64,000 nt of DNA from Bacillus ectoiniformans (GCF_016908875.1 NZ_JAFBES010000002.1:124001-188000); one strand, 5' to 3'; counted from the stretch's first letter, positions 18,440 to 27,980 are shown. Translations and numbers: made by a program. Notes: generated from the sequence alone by a model not told the origin.

Positions 18440-19060
18440 AATTAAATTGCGTAATGCTTTATTCCATTGGGTTAGTCTTGCATACTGTTTCTTATGTCTC
18501 CGTTCAGTTCCTCCAAACCTTCTTGAATCCAAGATTGGCCCTTTCTGATTACACCCTCTACTGTGTATCTGATTTGGTCAAAGGTGACGAAATAAGATAT
18601 TTTCTTTAAGCGCTCTTCTACCCTAGAACACCCTAGAGATTGTAGCAAATCCCTTGTAATTCCTTTACCACAGTCCTCCATGATTTCTGTTTTGCATCAT
18701 GGAATATATGTAGGGCCTTAGATTTAAGATTTATTGCAGGCACATCCATACTTTCCGCAAAAATCAATAGGAATGGAATGCAGTTGTTTAATAAATATAG
18801 AAAGTGCTTGCACCAGATTTTTCACTTGATTTCGGTTAAATGTTGCAATTGAATCTTCTTCTAACTACTCCTCGGGAAGCTTTTATATCCTACAAAATAC
18901 AGCCCGTTCTCCTGTTTAACAAAACCAAATACTGGGATGGACAAAGATACTTTCGAATTTATATAAGACAGCATTTTTACTTCCTTTTCTAAATCTATGG
19001 ATGAAATCTTATTTTACCACTAGCATACAGTGATGGTTTGCCCTGCGGCTAAAAGGGTTA
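18440..19060 (-). pseudogene. Decayed aminoglycoside phosphotransferase/kinase-like gene
   Basis: No intact gene occupies 18308-19102. Joining minus-strand frames across stops and shifts gives pieces of a phosphotransferase of the APH fold: GKIRFHP, LEKEVKMLSYINSKVSLSIP, VKQENGLYFVGYKSFPR, then a frame with ALSIFIKQLHSIP, and a last open piece at 18472-18681 ending SWIQEGLEELN. Several in-frame stops separate them, so the gene is dead. The substrate of the former enzyme cannot be told, and no resistance phenotype is implied. Confidence 0.5.
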
Positions 19061-19102
19061 AGTTTTTTCTACTATACTTAATCTTCATAATCAAAAAGCA
19101 AT

Positions 19103-20245
19103 TCAATTTTCACTGCTCACTTTTTCTGCTTCACGGTAATATTGATTGATGACATCCGCAAAAGCTTTAGCCGTGTTATGTAATTCGTCTATGTTGTTAT
19201 CGACCCCTCCCATTTCAACAAGAATGGATCTTTTCGATAGATCTTGGTTGTATACGCCATCTACACCCTTCCCGCTTTTTCCAATGACCCCTCTGCTTAT
19301 ATGAGGGTATTTTTTCTGCAGAATTTCATGAAGAGATTTTGCTATTTCAAGATTTTCTTCGTAGTTCGGATTATTTTTTCCAACAACAAACACGACTTTA
19401 GCGTATTGGTTATTATGAATCTTTACGGTAGTGTTCTTCTTACGTAAAGAATCTCTATGAAGATCAATGAAATAATCTAATTCTTGATTTTTGGAAATAG
19501 CTGTTTGAACTAGGGCACGGGAGACTTTATAGGATTTGGGTGTTTTCCACCCTTTCTTTTTCAATTCTTCTCCCATGTTTGTTTTGTCTACCGTTACTCC
19601 CAGCCCTAATTTTTCCATTTCTTTCCCCAACATTTCTCCCACTATCGTGATATTAGTTTTAGAATCAACTGCTTTATTCACATTTGGATTTCCTTCAAGC
19701 CCTAACAACGGAAGATATGATTCCCAGCTATGAGTATGATAAATATAAAAGTTTTTTCGCTGAGGAATATTTGGCTTTCCGTCAGTGTTTGGGTCTTCGG
19801 TTTTTGTTAATTGATCTTTGGCTATTTCGACCTTATTTAATATATCTTCTAGCGGAGGCGAAGACTCGGTTGGAAGGGTAGTAAAGTTTGTTCCTTTCCC
19901 TGAAATAATAATTTCATCTTTAAAAATATTAAATCCCGGCATCTCATTTCCCACTAAGCTGCGGACATCCCCTATATTTACATTAGTAGCTAACTCGAAT
20001 CCAAGAGAGATCATAGAAGTTTGTTCCTTTTTTAAACTGTCTGAGGAAAACGAGGGCATTTCAGCACCTAACATCGTAACAAGTATTTGTGAAGATACTG
20101 TTCCAATATTTTTTTGCAAATAAGAATGAACGGCTTGTCTTTCTTTTGAAAAGAAGCTTGCAGCGAGAATGAAAGTGATTATTACAAATAATAGAATGGT
20201 TATTAATAAGGAGAGATTAGAGATATTTCTATTTTTATTAGCCAT
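19103..20245 (-). CDS. spoIIP: Stage II sporulation protein P family (SpoIIP) peptidoglycan hydrolase
   Basis: A 380-residue protein with one N-terminal transmembrane helix (about 10-30) and a C-terminal amidase/endopeptidase domain. It contains YIYHTHSWESYLP near residue 170 with the metal-binding His of the family, DYFIDLHRDS and ILVEMGGVDNNIDEL. SpoIIP degrades septal peptidoglycan during engulfment with SpoIID and SpoIIM. The usual spoIIP lies beside gpr; here it stands alone between unrelated genes, so this may be a second paralog. ATG 20245 is preceded by GAAGGTG. Confidence 0.85.
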   Translation of the reverse strand: MANKNRNISNLSLLITILLFVIITFILAASFFSKERQAVHSYLQKNIGTVSSQILVTMLGAEMPSFSSDSLKKEQTSMISLGFELATNVNIGDVRSLVGNEMPGFNIFKDEIIISGKGTNFTTLPTESSPPLEDILNKVEIAKDQLTKTEDPNTDGKPNIPQRKNFYIYHTHSWESYLPLLGLEGNPNVNKAVDSKTNITIVGEMLGKEMEKLGLGVTVDKTNMGEELKKKGWKTPKSYKVSRALVQTAISKNQELDYFIDLHRDSLRKKNTTVKIHNNQYAKVVFVVGKNNPNYEENLEIAKSLHEILQKKYPHISRGVIGKSGKGVDGVYNQDLSKRSILVEMGGVDNNIDELHNTAKAFADVINQYYREAEKVSSEN

Positions 20246-20609
20246 GTTTCACCTTCTCTTTTATTGCTATTAATAAAGGTTATGCAATGACTTAAAAAAC
20301 TGATGACAAAAAATTCTCTCAACAAAAAAATTATTTTATCCTTCTTTTTGCCTTTAGCAGATGAAACAGATAAATGACCAGGACAAACGCTGTGGCGAAA
20401 GAGCAGCTTCAGGTGAGCAAGCTGAACAGTGTAATGAAAGTAATTAGAACATTTTTATAATTGTAGTCATCCCTTCTACGCGCCATAGTAAAAGGCAGAT
20501 TTTATTAATTGAACTTAAAAAATCCTTAAAACGGTAACCATTTCTGCAAAGAATCTTCAAATTTACTATCTATACTGATGATACATCATTAAAAATTGGA
20601 GGAACAAAT
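20246..20609. other. Intergenic region between divergent spoIIP and multicopper oxidase genes
   Basis: No gene is seen in this 364-bp gap. A short minus-strand reading at about 20330-20445 gives a hydrophobic stretch with a stop in the middle (ATAFVLVIYLFHLLKAKRR), possibly a small decayed membrane gene. Near 20576-20588 TGATG-ATA-CATCA is a short dyad just upstream of the oxidase ribosome binding site. Confidence 0.4.
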
Positions 20610-22202
20610 ATGAAAAATTATTGGTTAAGTCTTATGATGGCATTATTTGCAATCATTGGCGTTGCCTGCTCTAATTCTGAGAGCATGGAAGACCATGACA
20701 TGTCCAAAATGAATGAATCTGAGAAGGCACAGCATACGAAGGACACTGACAGTAAAGGTACAACAACGAAAGAAACCGAAATGAAAACTGGAAATGAATT
20801 TACCATTACAGCAAAAGAGGCAATCCATACATTTAATAAAGATACCTCCCTGCCTGTCTGGACTTATGATGGTTCTGTTCCAGGCTCGCAAATAAGAGTA
20901 AAACAAGGAGAGCAATTAAAAATAAATTTAAAGAATGAACTTTCTGAACCTGTTACCATACACTGGCATGGACTTCCGGTTCCGAATAACCAAGATGGTA
21001 TTCCCGGTGTAACTATGAATGCAGTTCAGCCCGGTAAAACTTTTACGTATGAGTTCACCGCTGCCGTTCCTGGTACTTACTGGTATCATTCACATCAAGA
21101 AAGCGTAAATCAAATTGATAAAGGATTGTATGGAACATTGATCGTAGAAGAAAATCAAGAAAAAGCAGACAGAGATTATACTCTTGTTTTAGATGAATGG
21201 ATTAGCAACCCCGAAATGGCCAACATGGAAATGGGGAATGAAAACATGGAAGGAATGGATCATTCCGGCATGGATATGGGAGAGTCAGAGGGAGACATGA
21301 AGGATATGCATTCTTCTGGCATGAACATGGAAAGCCATGATATGAGCATGTACGATTTATATACAATCAACGGCAAAAGTGGTGAATCGGTTTCTCCTCT
21401 TACCGTAAAAAAAGGAGAAACAGTTAAACTGCGTTTGGTAAACGCCGGATATATGTCTCATAAAATTCATTTACATGGCCATAAATTCAAGGTGACTTCT
21501 TCAGATGGCCAGCCAATTGAAAACCCAGATGAACTGGAGGATTCTTTAGTAGAAATTGCCCCTGGAGAACGCTATGATTTAGAATTCACGGCCGACAGTC
21601 CTGGTACTTGGTTAATAGAATCACATGATGAAAGCAATGCTGCTAAAGGGATGAAAGCAGAAATTGTGTACGAAGGAACAGATGACAAGAAGGATCAAAC
21701 AAGAGAAACGGAACAGCTGCCTGTATTAGATATTACGAAATATGGTAAAAATCAGTCTTCTTCGGTAAAGAATCAATATGATGTTGAATATACAATGGAT
21801 TTAGGCACGTCCATGGGGAAAGAGGGAATGGTTTATACAATTAACGATAAAGTATATCCGGAAACGGAGCCATTAGATGTAAAAAAGGGCGATTTAGTAA
21901 AGGTGACTCTGAAAAACACCTCTAAATCAGACGATCATCCTATGCACTTGCATGGTCATTTCTTTCAGGTCTTAAGCAAAAATGGCAACCCTGTTGAAGG
22001 CTCTACAATTATGAAAGATACCTTAAATATCAAGCCCGGAGAAGAATATGTCGTTTCTTTCAAAGCCGACAATCCCGGCAATTGGATGTTCCACTGTCAT
22101 GACTTACATCATGCATCTGCTGGAATGGTTACTGAGGTCAAATATAAAGACTTTATATCAGATTTTGTACCGGACCCAAACGTTAACAACCAACCTGAGT
22201 AA
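20610..22202 (+). CDS. Met/His-rich lipoprotein multicopper oxidase
   Basis: A 530-residue three-domain multicopper oxidase. A lipobox (IGVAC, C20) predicts membrane anchoring outside the cell. Copper ligands are in HWHGLPVPNNQDG, YWYHSHQES, HPMHLHGHFF and MFHCHDLHHASAGM, so all type 1, 2 and 3 sites look intact. A Met-rich stretch of about 50 residues near 200-250 (repeats such as MEGMDHSGMDMGES) resembles the copper-binding inserts of CueO/CopA-type cuprous oxidases. A role in copper tolerance is likely; oxidation of other metals is possible. ATG follows TTGGAGGAAC. Confidence 0.9.
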   Translation: MKNYWLSLMMALFAIIGVACSNSESMEDHDMSKMNESEKAQHTKDTDSKGTTTKETEMKTGNEFTITAKEAIHTFNKDTSLPVWTYDGSVPGSQIRVKQGEQLKINLKNELSEPVTIHWHGLPVPNNQDGIPGVTMNAVQPGKTFTYEFTAAVPGTYWYHSHQESVNQIDKGLYGTLIVEENQEKADRDYTLVLDEWISNPEMANMEMGNENMEGMDHSGMDMGESEGDMKDMHSSGMNMESHDMSMYDLYTINGKSGESVSPLTVKKGETVKLRLVNAGYMSHKIHLHGHKFKVTSSDGQPIENPDELEDSLVEIAPGERYDLEFTADSPGTWLIESHDESNAAKGMKAEIVYEGTDDKKDQTRETEQLPVLDITKYGKNQSSSVKNQYDVEYTMDLGTSMGKEGMVYTINDKVYPETEPLDVKKGDLVKVTLKNTSKSDDHPMHLHGHFFQVLSKNGNPVEGSTIMKDTLNIKPGEEYVVSFKADNPGNWMFHCHDLHHASAGMVTEVKYKDFISDFVPDPNVNNQPE

Positions 22203-22307
22203 CCTATAATTTCTTGCCAACAAGTGTGCATACCCTAAAAAATGATTCTGCTGCCAGCCCTGCAGCATTTCTTGAAAATCAAATGCTGAACTGGGCGGCA
22301 ATCGACC

Positions 22308-22337
22308 GAAACTCATGATCCATGAATCATGAGTTTC
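22308..22337 (+). terminator. Probable terminator of the multicopper oxidase gene
   Basis: GAAACTCATGAT and its exact complement form a 12-bp stem with a 6-nt loop, 105 bp after the stop, followed by ATTGTCTT. The region 22203-22490 holds no gene. Confidence 0.6.
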
Positions 22338-22490
22338 ATTGTCTTCATATGCAAGAGACAGCAGTATGGAAGATCGAGGTGAAAATGATCTAAATTTCTT
22401 CTGTGAACATAAAATTGAGAGAAAAAAACAGATGCCGGCATCCTTATAGAAAATACGATTGTTTCCTTCTAATAAAGTTGACCTATTTGT

Positions 22491-22814
22491 CTACATAAAA
22501 TACTCTTTATAGTAATAAAAAGTGGCTATTCCAGCTAACACCGTATATAAAATGGCGGCATAAAAAGCGCTCGTTGGACTAAATTTTTGATTTTCTTCCT
22601 GTTTTAATTTTATTCCAGTCTGCGACTGCACTTTCATTTCAAGATTCCTGCTTGTATATCCCCCTGAACTGTTGAAAAAATAAATGCCTGCTGCACCGAT
22701 CAGTCCGGTGACAAAAGCGTAATCAATAAATAAAACACCGAAAACAGCATGAATGATAAAGTTGAGCATTCCTAAAACCGCGATCGTCAGTAAAAAACTG
22801 ATCCACTTATTCAT
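22491..22814 (-). CDS. Small membrane protein, function unknown
   Basis: A 107-residue protein with two adjacent N-terminal hydrophobic helices (WISFLLTIAVLGMLNFII and YAFVTGLIGAAGIYFF), a polar middle and a third helix (FYAAILYTVLAGIATFYYY) near the C-terminus. ATG 22814 has GGAGGAAG upstream; the longer frame includes that site. I do not recognise a named family. It follows the amidohydrolase gene by 28 bp on the same strand and is probably co-transcribed. Confidence 0.75.
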   Translation of the reverse strand: MNKWISFLLTIAVLGMLNFIIHAVFGVLFIDYAFVTGLIGAAGIYFFNSSGGYTSRNLEMKVQSQTGIKLKQEENQKFSPTSAFYAAILYTVLAGIATFYYYKEYFM

Positions 22815-22842
22815 CGCCTTCCTCCAGTCCACTTATAAGCTA

Positions 22843-23586
22843 TCATTTTCTATACCAATTTACCGCATTTGAATACATGATCTTTTCAGCTGATTGTTCA
22901 TCAAATAGAGAATAAATCAGATGGATGTCTTCCTCATTGAACCGTCTTCTTGCTCTCGTAGAAGGCAAATCGGTTCCAAACATTAAGGCGTTTGGATTCA
23001 CGTCATAAATACTTTTTAATGCAGATGCTACATTTAGCTGAACCCGGCCAAACCCTGTAGCTTTTACTCGAACGCCCTTGTCCACAAGCTTAAGCAAATG
23101 CGGCAACCCTGTTTCAGACAGCCCTAAATGATCAATAGAAACGGCAGGCAGATCCTTAATAATAGGCGCGATTTCCGGCAAATCTTGAGCATCCATATAT
23201 AACTCACTATGCCATCCCACTAGGTTATATACCCTTTTGGCAAAATAGTCGAGCTTTGATAAATCTTCTGACCCGCCTCTTATAATATTAAACCGCAATG
23301 CTTTTATCCCGTTTTTATTTAAATGGAGTATTTCTTCATCTGTTGCTGTAAAAGGCAATTGCGTGACTCCGCAAAAAGCTGGGCCCATTTGTTGAAGTGC
23401 ATGCAATAAATACTCTTGGTCAAACCCTTGGAATGACCCGGATACGATCGCACCGCCTGCCACATGCAGGTCAGCCGTTTCGTGTTGATAATCTTCTACT
23501 TTATAATCGGGAGGCACATACTCTTGATTCACTGTAACAGGAAAGTTATAGTCAATAATATGAAAGTGCGCATCAAAAATTCTCAC
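22843..23586 (-). CDS. Amidohydrolase-2 family TIM-barrel hydrolase
   Basis: A 247-residue protein beginning RIFDAHFHI, the metal-binding HxH of the amidohydrolase superfamily, with VSIDHLG and MFGTDLPSTRA as later conserved sites (Asp of the active site). It is on the short side for COG3618-type lactonase/decarboxylase relatives. The start is GTG at 23586, six bases after AGGAGG. Substrate unknown. Confidence 0.85.
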   Translation of the reverse strand: MRIFDAHFHIIDYNFPVTVNQEYVPPDYKVEDYQHETADLHVAGGAIVSGSFQGFDQEYLLHALQQMGPAFCGVTQLPFTATDEEILHLNKNGIKALRFNIIRGGSEDLSKLDYFAKRVYNLVGWHSELYMDAQDLPEIAPIIKDLPAVSIDHLGLSETGLPHLLKLVDKGVRVKATGFGRVQLNVASALKSIYDVNPNALMFGTDLPSTRARRRFNEEDIHLIYSLFDEQSAEKIMYSNAVNWYRK

Positions 23587-23703
23587 GTTAGTCCTCCTAC
23601 TGTTCTCTCATTTATGATGAATGACAAGCCGCACCCCTAACATTTATCACACCAGCTGCAGGCTGACTTTCCTCTGGTGAAGTTTCATCCACTCTTCCGA
23701 TAA

Positions 23704-24009
23704 TTAAAGTTCACCATAGTATTCTGCAAAATATAAAAATCCAACTTTCTTTACAAGATAGTTTCTTAACTCACCTTGTGTAGCTTCTTCGATTGGAGGT
23801 CTTGTTAAGGTATACGCTTTGGCATTTAATTCAGCAAATTTTTCTTGATCCACTTCGTTATGATAGGTATCTTCAATAATTCCTGAGTAGATAGCCGCTT
23901 TTGGGTAACCCATGATAAATACTTGTGTTCTTAACGCCAGGCTTGGTGTTATATGCAATATAATAAATGCTGCTGCCAGAGCTGCCATAATCATTGCTTT
24001 TTTCTTCAT
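23704..24009 (-). CDS. Small secreted or membrane-anchored protein, function unknown
   Basis: A 101-residue protein with a positively charged start and a hydrophobic segment (residues 5-25) ending near SLALR, which can be a signal peptide. The rest is polar and ends with YLVKKVGFLYFAEYYGEL. GGAGAT precedes the ATG. It lies 72 bp downstream of the similar-sized gene at 24082-24492 on the same strand. No family recognised. Confidence 0.7.
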   Translation of the reverse strand: MKKKAMIMAALAAAFIILHITPSLALRTQVFIMGYPKAAIYSGIIEDTYHNEVDQEKFAELNAKAYTLTRPPIEEATQGELRNYLVKKVGFLYFAEYYGEL

Positions 24010-24081
24010 AGAATATCTCCTAAACTAGCGTTATTGTTTATATGTTCTGAACTCCTGAATTGCAATTTCTTACCTTCATAA

Positions 24082-24492
24082 TTAGTCTCTGTTATCAAGA
24101 AAATTCACACATTTTTTCTCACTATGCTTAGTCTTAGAAACGACCATATCGCTCACACCATTTGCTGACAATACGTCCTTTTCACAAAATTGTTTCACTT
24201 GCTTCCCTTTTTTAGTTACACCGTAAAAATACCTTGTATCAGGTTCGTCTATAAAAACTACCATGTAATGCCCATGATAAAAATCTTTATTGATTAAGTA
24301 TTTCGGCTCTCCGTAATCAGATACTTTGAGCTGTCCTTTTTCATACCCTATTTCCTCTAAATGTTCTGGAATATACTTATTTGCTATATATTTCGTATAG
24401 GGATTTCCGTTGTTTAATACATATACAAACCCTATGGGACTAGCAATCAAAATAATACTAAACAGTAAAATAACTTTTGTTCTTTTGTTCAT
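24082..24492 (-). CDS. DUF3139-like small exported protein
   Basis: A 136-residue protein with an N-terminal transmembrane helix (VILLFSIILIASPIGFVYVL) and an extracellular domain containing YIPEHLEEIGY and GHYMVVFIDEPDTRYFYGV, which resembles the DUF3139 family of Firmicutes. Two cysteines in the C-terminal half (FCEKD, KKCVNF) could form a disulfide. ATG 24492 has AGGAGG 6 nt upstream; the longer frame starts before it. Function unknown. Confidence 0.72.
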   Translation of the reverse strand: MNKRTKVILLFSIILIASPIGFVYVLNNGNPYTKYIANKYIPEHLEEIGYEKGQLKVSDYGEPKYLINKDFYHGHYMVVFIDEPDTRYFYGVTKKGKQVKQFCEKDVLSANGVSDMVVSKTKHSEKKCVNFLDNRD

Positions 24493-24614
24493 CCAGATCC
24501 TCCTATTACTTCTATTATAATCCAATTATTCTCATAAATCACATCATAATCTTTATATTTGGTTATTGCTTAGAATACTCCGCTATGAAAAACTATGATC
24601 AAGCTTTAAACAAA

Positions 24615-24642
24615 AGAAAAAACCGGCACGAGGCCGGTTTTA
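24615..24642 (-). terminator. Intrinsic terminator of the purine permease gene
   Basis: On the minus strand AAAACCGGCC-TCGT-GCCGGTTTT is followed by TTCTTTTG, just past the permease stop codon. Confidence 0.85.
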
Positions 24643-24648
24643 GTCGAT

Positions 24649-25935
24649 CTATATATAATGCAAGACAAAGTTTATGAAAAACAAAGCAGAAATGACATAT
24701 AAAGCCGTCGAGACCTCTCGTGCCTTTCCTTTAAACACCTTCAGGATCGGGTATAAAATAAATCCCATCGCAATTCCGTCCGCAATACTATAAGTAAAAG
24801 GAATCATCACAATAATAAAGATCGCCGGGAATGCTTCTGTCAAATCAGACAAGTCTAAATGACGGATATTCTGAACCATCAATCCACCGATGATGATTAG
24901 CACCGGGGCAATCGCCATATCCGGGATCCACTTCATATATGGGATAAAAAACACAGACACGAGGAACAGAGTCCCGGCAGTCAATGAAGTCAAACCGGTT
25001 CGTCCGCCTGCGGCAATCGATGCCGTGCTTTCTACAGTAGACACCGTCGGACTGGTGCCAAAGATTCCCGATAGAAAAGCGGAAGCGGCATTCGCCTGCA
25101 GTGACCGTTTAAATTTATCAGGACGGCCAGCGAAGTCGGTATGCCCATGCACAAGTCCAATATTCTCAAATACCAATACCATCGTTAACGAAAAAACCGC
25201 GATTAGAAAAGGAAGCTCCACCCATTTCTCTAATGAAAAGGCGCCAAATACTCCGCTATAGGACGCAACAGAAAAGGGTTCACCTTCTGCTTTTGGCAAC
25301 AATCCAAAAACGGCAGCTGCCGCAGTTCCAAATAAGATCGTGGATAAAAATCCGCCCGGCCAGCCTTTTAAAAAAATGATAATCGCAACGATCAGCGTTA
25401 AAAGGGTCACTAGCACATGCGGGTCACTTAAATTGCCTAGCGCAATTAAAGAATTGGTTCCCTTTACGACTATTCCGCCCTTTTCCAGACCAATTAACAT
25501 CAGGAAGAACCCTAATCCAACAGATATAGCTTCCTTTAATGTGTTCGGTATTGCCGCATTGAGCAATCCCGCTAATCTTGTAACCGATATGATGAAAAAT
25601 AGAATACCTGATACGAATACGACACCCAGGGCTTCCTGCCAGGTAAGACCCATTGATTGCACAAACGTATACGTAAACATCGCATTAATTCCCATTCCCG
25701 GAACAAGCAAGATTGGGGCGTTTGCCCACAATGCCATGATCAAACATCCAACAAAAGATGTCAAAATGGTGGCGAGCACCGCACCCTCAAAGGGAACACC
25801 TGCCTCAGACAAAATCAGTGAATTAACGGCCACAATATAAATAATTGTAAAAAACCCTACGACTCCAGCCATCATTTCTCTTTTCACACTTGTTCCGTGC
25901 TCTCTTACTTGAAAAAATCCTCCGTTCATTTTCAT
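24649..25935 (-). CDS. NCS2-family purine permease (PbuG/PbuO/AzgA-like)
   Basis: A 428-residue membrane protein with about 12-14 hydrophobic segments. Family features are REMMAGVVGFFTIIYIVAVN, VPGMGINAMFTYTFV, SVGLGFFLMLIGL, FENIGLVHGHTDFAGRPD and GIFGTSPTVSTVESTASIAAGGRTGLTSL, as in the AzgA-like branch that imports adenine, hypoxanthine or guanine by proton symport. ATG 25935 follows AGAGGT; the in-frame extension to 26037 lies in the promoter region. I saw no purine-riboswitch core upstream. Confidence 0.88.
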   Translation of the reverse strand: MKMNGGFFQVREHGTSVKREMMAGVVGFFTIIYIVAVNSLILSEAGVPFEGAVLATILTSFVGCLIMALWANAPILLVPGMGINAMFTYTFVQSMGLTWQEALGVVFVSGILFFIISVTRLAGLLNAAIPNTLKEAISVGLGFFLMLIGLEKGGIVVKGTNSLIALGNLSDPHVLVTLLTLIVAIIIFLKGWPGGFLSTILFGTAAAAVFGLLPKAEGEPFSVASYSGVFGAFSLEKWVELPFLIAVFSLTMVLVFENIGLVHGHTDFAGRPDKFKRSLQANAASAFLSGIFGTSPTVSTVESTASIAAGGRTGLTSLTAGTLFLVSVFFIPYMKWIPDMAIAPVLIIIGGLMVQNIRHLDLSDLTEAFPAIFIIVMIPFTYSIADGIAMGFILYPILKVFKGKAREVSTALYVISALFFINFVLHYI

Positions 25936-26008
25936 AATACATGTACCTCTCGTACAGCGCCCTCTCCCTACCCGCTTATTCTGCTTTCGCAGATCAGCCA
26001 CAAAGAGT

Positions 26009-26037
26009 ATTGTACCAAATGCTGCTATCGTTCTCAA
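26009..26037 (-). promoter_or_regulatory. Sigma-A-type promoter of the purine permease
   Basis: On the minus strand TTGAGA (plus 26032-26037) and TACAAT (26009-26014) are spaced by 17 bp, about 75 bp upstream of the start codon. Confidence 0.65.
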
Positions 26038-26134
26038 TATAAAGGTCAGACGTCTTTCTTCATTTTCTGCACAAATTATTTCCAGTTCTTAACCACGGGT
26101 TAAAAATTTTATTTTGAATTTTGCACAAAGTGTA

Positions 26135-26596
26135 TTACTTACGGTGGATTCTAGTTAAAACAGCTGGCCCATATTCTCCTGTGCTCGAATGATATGGTCT
26201 AATTTCAATTTTTGACGGCCTAATATCCGCTGAATGATCTTCATTTTTCCCCGCCCAAATCTGATCTTTTTTAAGATGGATCTTTTGCAAAGGAAAACTG
26301 CTGAGTATTTCATCTGGAACGTAAGCGACCGCTTCATACCCATTAAACATGCCGTAAATTTCTGGGTCGGGCAAATGGATCGCATGTACACTGATGCTTG
26401 TACGCCAATCTTTCTTGTTCAGATGAATATCGGAAACCATGGCTGCTCCTTTGCTGTTGCCGCTCTTTCCTTTTGCATCTTGAAGCAGATAAAGAGAATC
26501 TTTTGTCGGCATCGACATTTGATCTGCTTCCACTTTATTAAATATGATTAAAAAAAGCGTACATACAATAAGGATTTTTGCTGTTTTCTTTAGCAT
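26135..26596 (-). CDS. Secreted protein, function unknown
   Basis: A 153-residue protein with a signal-peptide-like N-terminus (KKTAKILIVCTLFLIIFNKVEA) and a polar mature part with basic and acidic residues, for example SPKIEIRPYH-like SKIEIRPYHSSTGEYG. GAGGATG lies upstream of the start. It has no cysteines in the mature chain and no recognisable domain. It is divergent from the ywqG-like gene. Confidence 0.7.
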   Translation of the reverse strand: MLKKTAKILIVCTLFLIIFNKVEADQMSMPTKDSLYLLQDAKGKSGNSKGAAMVSDIHLNKKDWRTSISVHAIHLPDPEIYGMFNGYEAVAYVPDEILSSFPLQKIHLKKDQIWAGKNEDHSADIRPSKIEIRPYHSSTGEYGPAVLTRIHRK

Positions 26597-26686
26597 TTTT
26601 CATCCTCTTTCCCTGTTCAGATTGTAAATTTATCCAAACAAACATGATATAATTTATTTATATTTTGGCTAAACAGGAGGAATTTT

Positions 26687-27460
26687 ATGAGAGATTTTGT
26701 TGAAAAATTAATTAAAAAGCATCAGCTTGAGCATAAAAGACAAGAAATATTGGCAGAATTATTTACTTGTATCTCTATTCAGCCTGTACCGACTGAAGAT
26801 TTAGCAACGGGCCGCTCGAAGTTTGGCGGCACACCTGATCTACCGGACAGTTTAACCTATCCTACCTACAAAAATGTGCCGTTAAATTTTATCGCCCAGC
26901 TAAATTTAACAGAAATGGCGGAATTAAATTACCCTAACAATCCACTTCCTGCAGCCGGATTCCTTTATTTCTTTTATTACGATAACTGGGAAGAAGATGA
27001 GGACGTGATTTATGGAGAGCCTGACCAAAAGGAAGGCTGGCGCGTGTTGTTTTTTGATGGGGATCTATCAGAACTGTCTCCTGTATCAAAACACTCGAAC
27101 CCTTATCCGCAATGTGAAATGAAGTTTGAGGTGAGAGAAAAGCTTGACTACTTCTTTATGGAACCTGAAGAAGATGAGGAAAAGCTCATCGAATTAATGG
27201 ATGAGATATACCAGGAAGAAGAATCGGCTCACCAAACGCTTGGCATGCCAACGTCTGTTCAAGGCGAAGTGTTTGAAGAAGTGAGTGATTATGTAGATGC
27301 CGATGAAGATGACATGGTTTTATTGCTGCAAGTAGATTCTGATGAGGAGAACTTGGATGTCATGTGGGGTGACATGGGTATGCTGTATTATTGTATTTCA
27401 AAACAGGATCTTGCCGACAGGAAATTTGAGCGTACATGGTTTAGTTTTCAATGCCATTAA
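26687..27460 (+). CDS. YwqG-like DUF1963 protein
   Basis: A 257-residue acidic cytoplasmic protein. The pattern SKFGGTPDLPDSLTYP, LNFIAQLNLTE, GFLYFFYYDN and WGDMGMLYYCISKQDLADRKFE is that of DUF1963, whose Bacillus member is YwqG. Function of the family is not established. An acidic loop (residues about 155-180) is rich in Glu and Asp. AGGAGGAATTTT precedes the ATG and TATAAT at 26648-26653 may be the -10 box. Confidence 0.85.
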   Translation: MRDFVEKLIKKHQLEHKRQEILAELFTCISIQPVPTEDLATGRSKFGGTPDLPDSLTYPTYKNVPLNFIAQLNLTEMAELNYPNNPLPAAGFLYFFYYDNWEEDEDVIYGEPDQKEGWRVLFFDGDLSELSPVSKHSNPYPQCEMKFEVREKLDYFFMEPEEDEEKLIELMDEIYQEEESAHQTLGMPTSVQGEVFEEVSDYVDADEDDMVLLLQVDSDEENLDVMWGDMGMLYYCISKQDLADRKFERTWFSFQCH

Positions 27461-27467
27461 CGAAAAG

Positions 27468-27497
27468 AAAGGAGTGACGATTGAACGTCACTCCTTT
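27468..27497. terminator. Bidirectional terminator between ywqG-like gene and ribH
   Basis: AAAGGAGTGACG and its complement form a 12-bp stem with a 6-nt loop between convergent genes, with pyrimidine-rich flanks on both strands. Confidence 0.8.
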
Positions 27498-27509
27498 GTA
27501 ATGATTACA

Positions 27510-27980
27510 TTAAATCTCTAGGTTTTTCACTAAGTTAGCCATTTCAATAGCTGTCGCAGCCGCTTCCCAGCCTTTATTGCCAGCTTTTGTTCCGGCACGC
27601 TCGATCGCCTGTTCAATCGTATCAGTCGTTAATACGCCGAAAATCACAGGTACGCCAGAATCCATCGCCGCTTTTGACACGCCTTTCGTTGCCTCGTTGC
27701 TTACATATTCAAAGTGAGCCGTTGAACCGCGAATCACCGTACCTAGCGTAATCACTGCATCATATTTGCCGCTTTCAGCCATTTTCTTTGCAATCAATGG
27801 AATCTCAAATGCGCCCGGTACCCATGCAGTCGCGATATCTTCTTTGCTTACTCCGTGACGAACGAGTGCGTCTTCTGCTCCGCTTAACAATTTCCCTGTA
27901 ATAAATTCATTAAAACGGGCCACAACGATCCCGACTTTTAAACCAGTACCAATTAAATTTCCTTCAAACGTTTTGCTCAT
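27510..27980 (-). CDS. ribH: 6,7-dimethyl-8-ribityllumazine synthase
   Basis: A 156-residue lumazine synthase that condenses the ribityl-pyrimidine with dihydroxybutanone phosphate. Conserved [43 protein letters not shown], and the [28 protein letters not shown] block are present, the latter with the phosphate-binding region of the family. ATG 27980 follows GGGAGAG; the longer frame lacks a better site. Last gene of ribDE(BA)H. Confidence 0.96.
   Translation of the reverse strand: MSKTFEGNLIGTGLKVGIVVARFNEFITGKLLSGAEDALVRHGVSKEDIATAWVPGAFEIPLIAKKMAESGKYDAVITLGTVIRGSTAHFEYVSNEATKGVSKAAMDSGVPVIFGVLTTDTIEQAIERAGTKAGNKGWEAAATAIEMANLVKNLEI

Noticed and set aside
25936-26130. Purine riboswitch upstream of the purine permease
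   Set aside because: The conserved core segments of the purine aptamer were not found on the minus strand.
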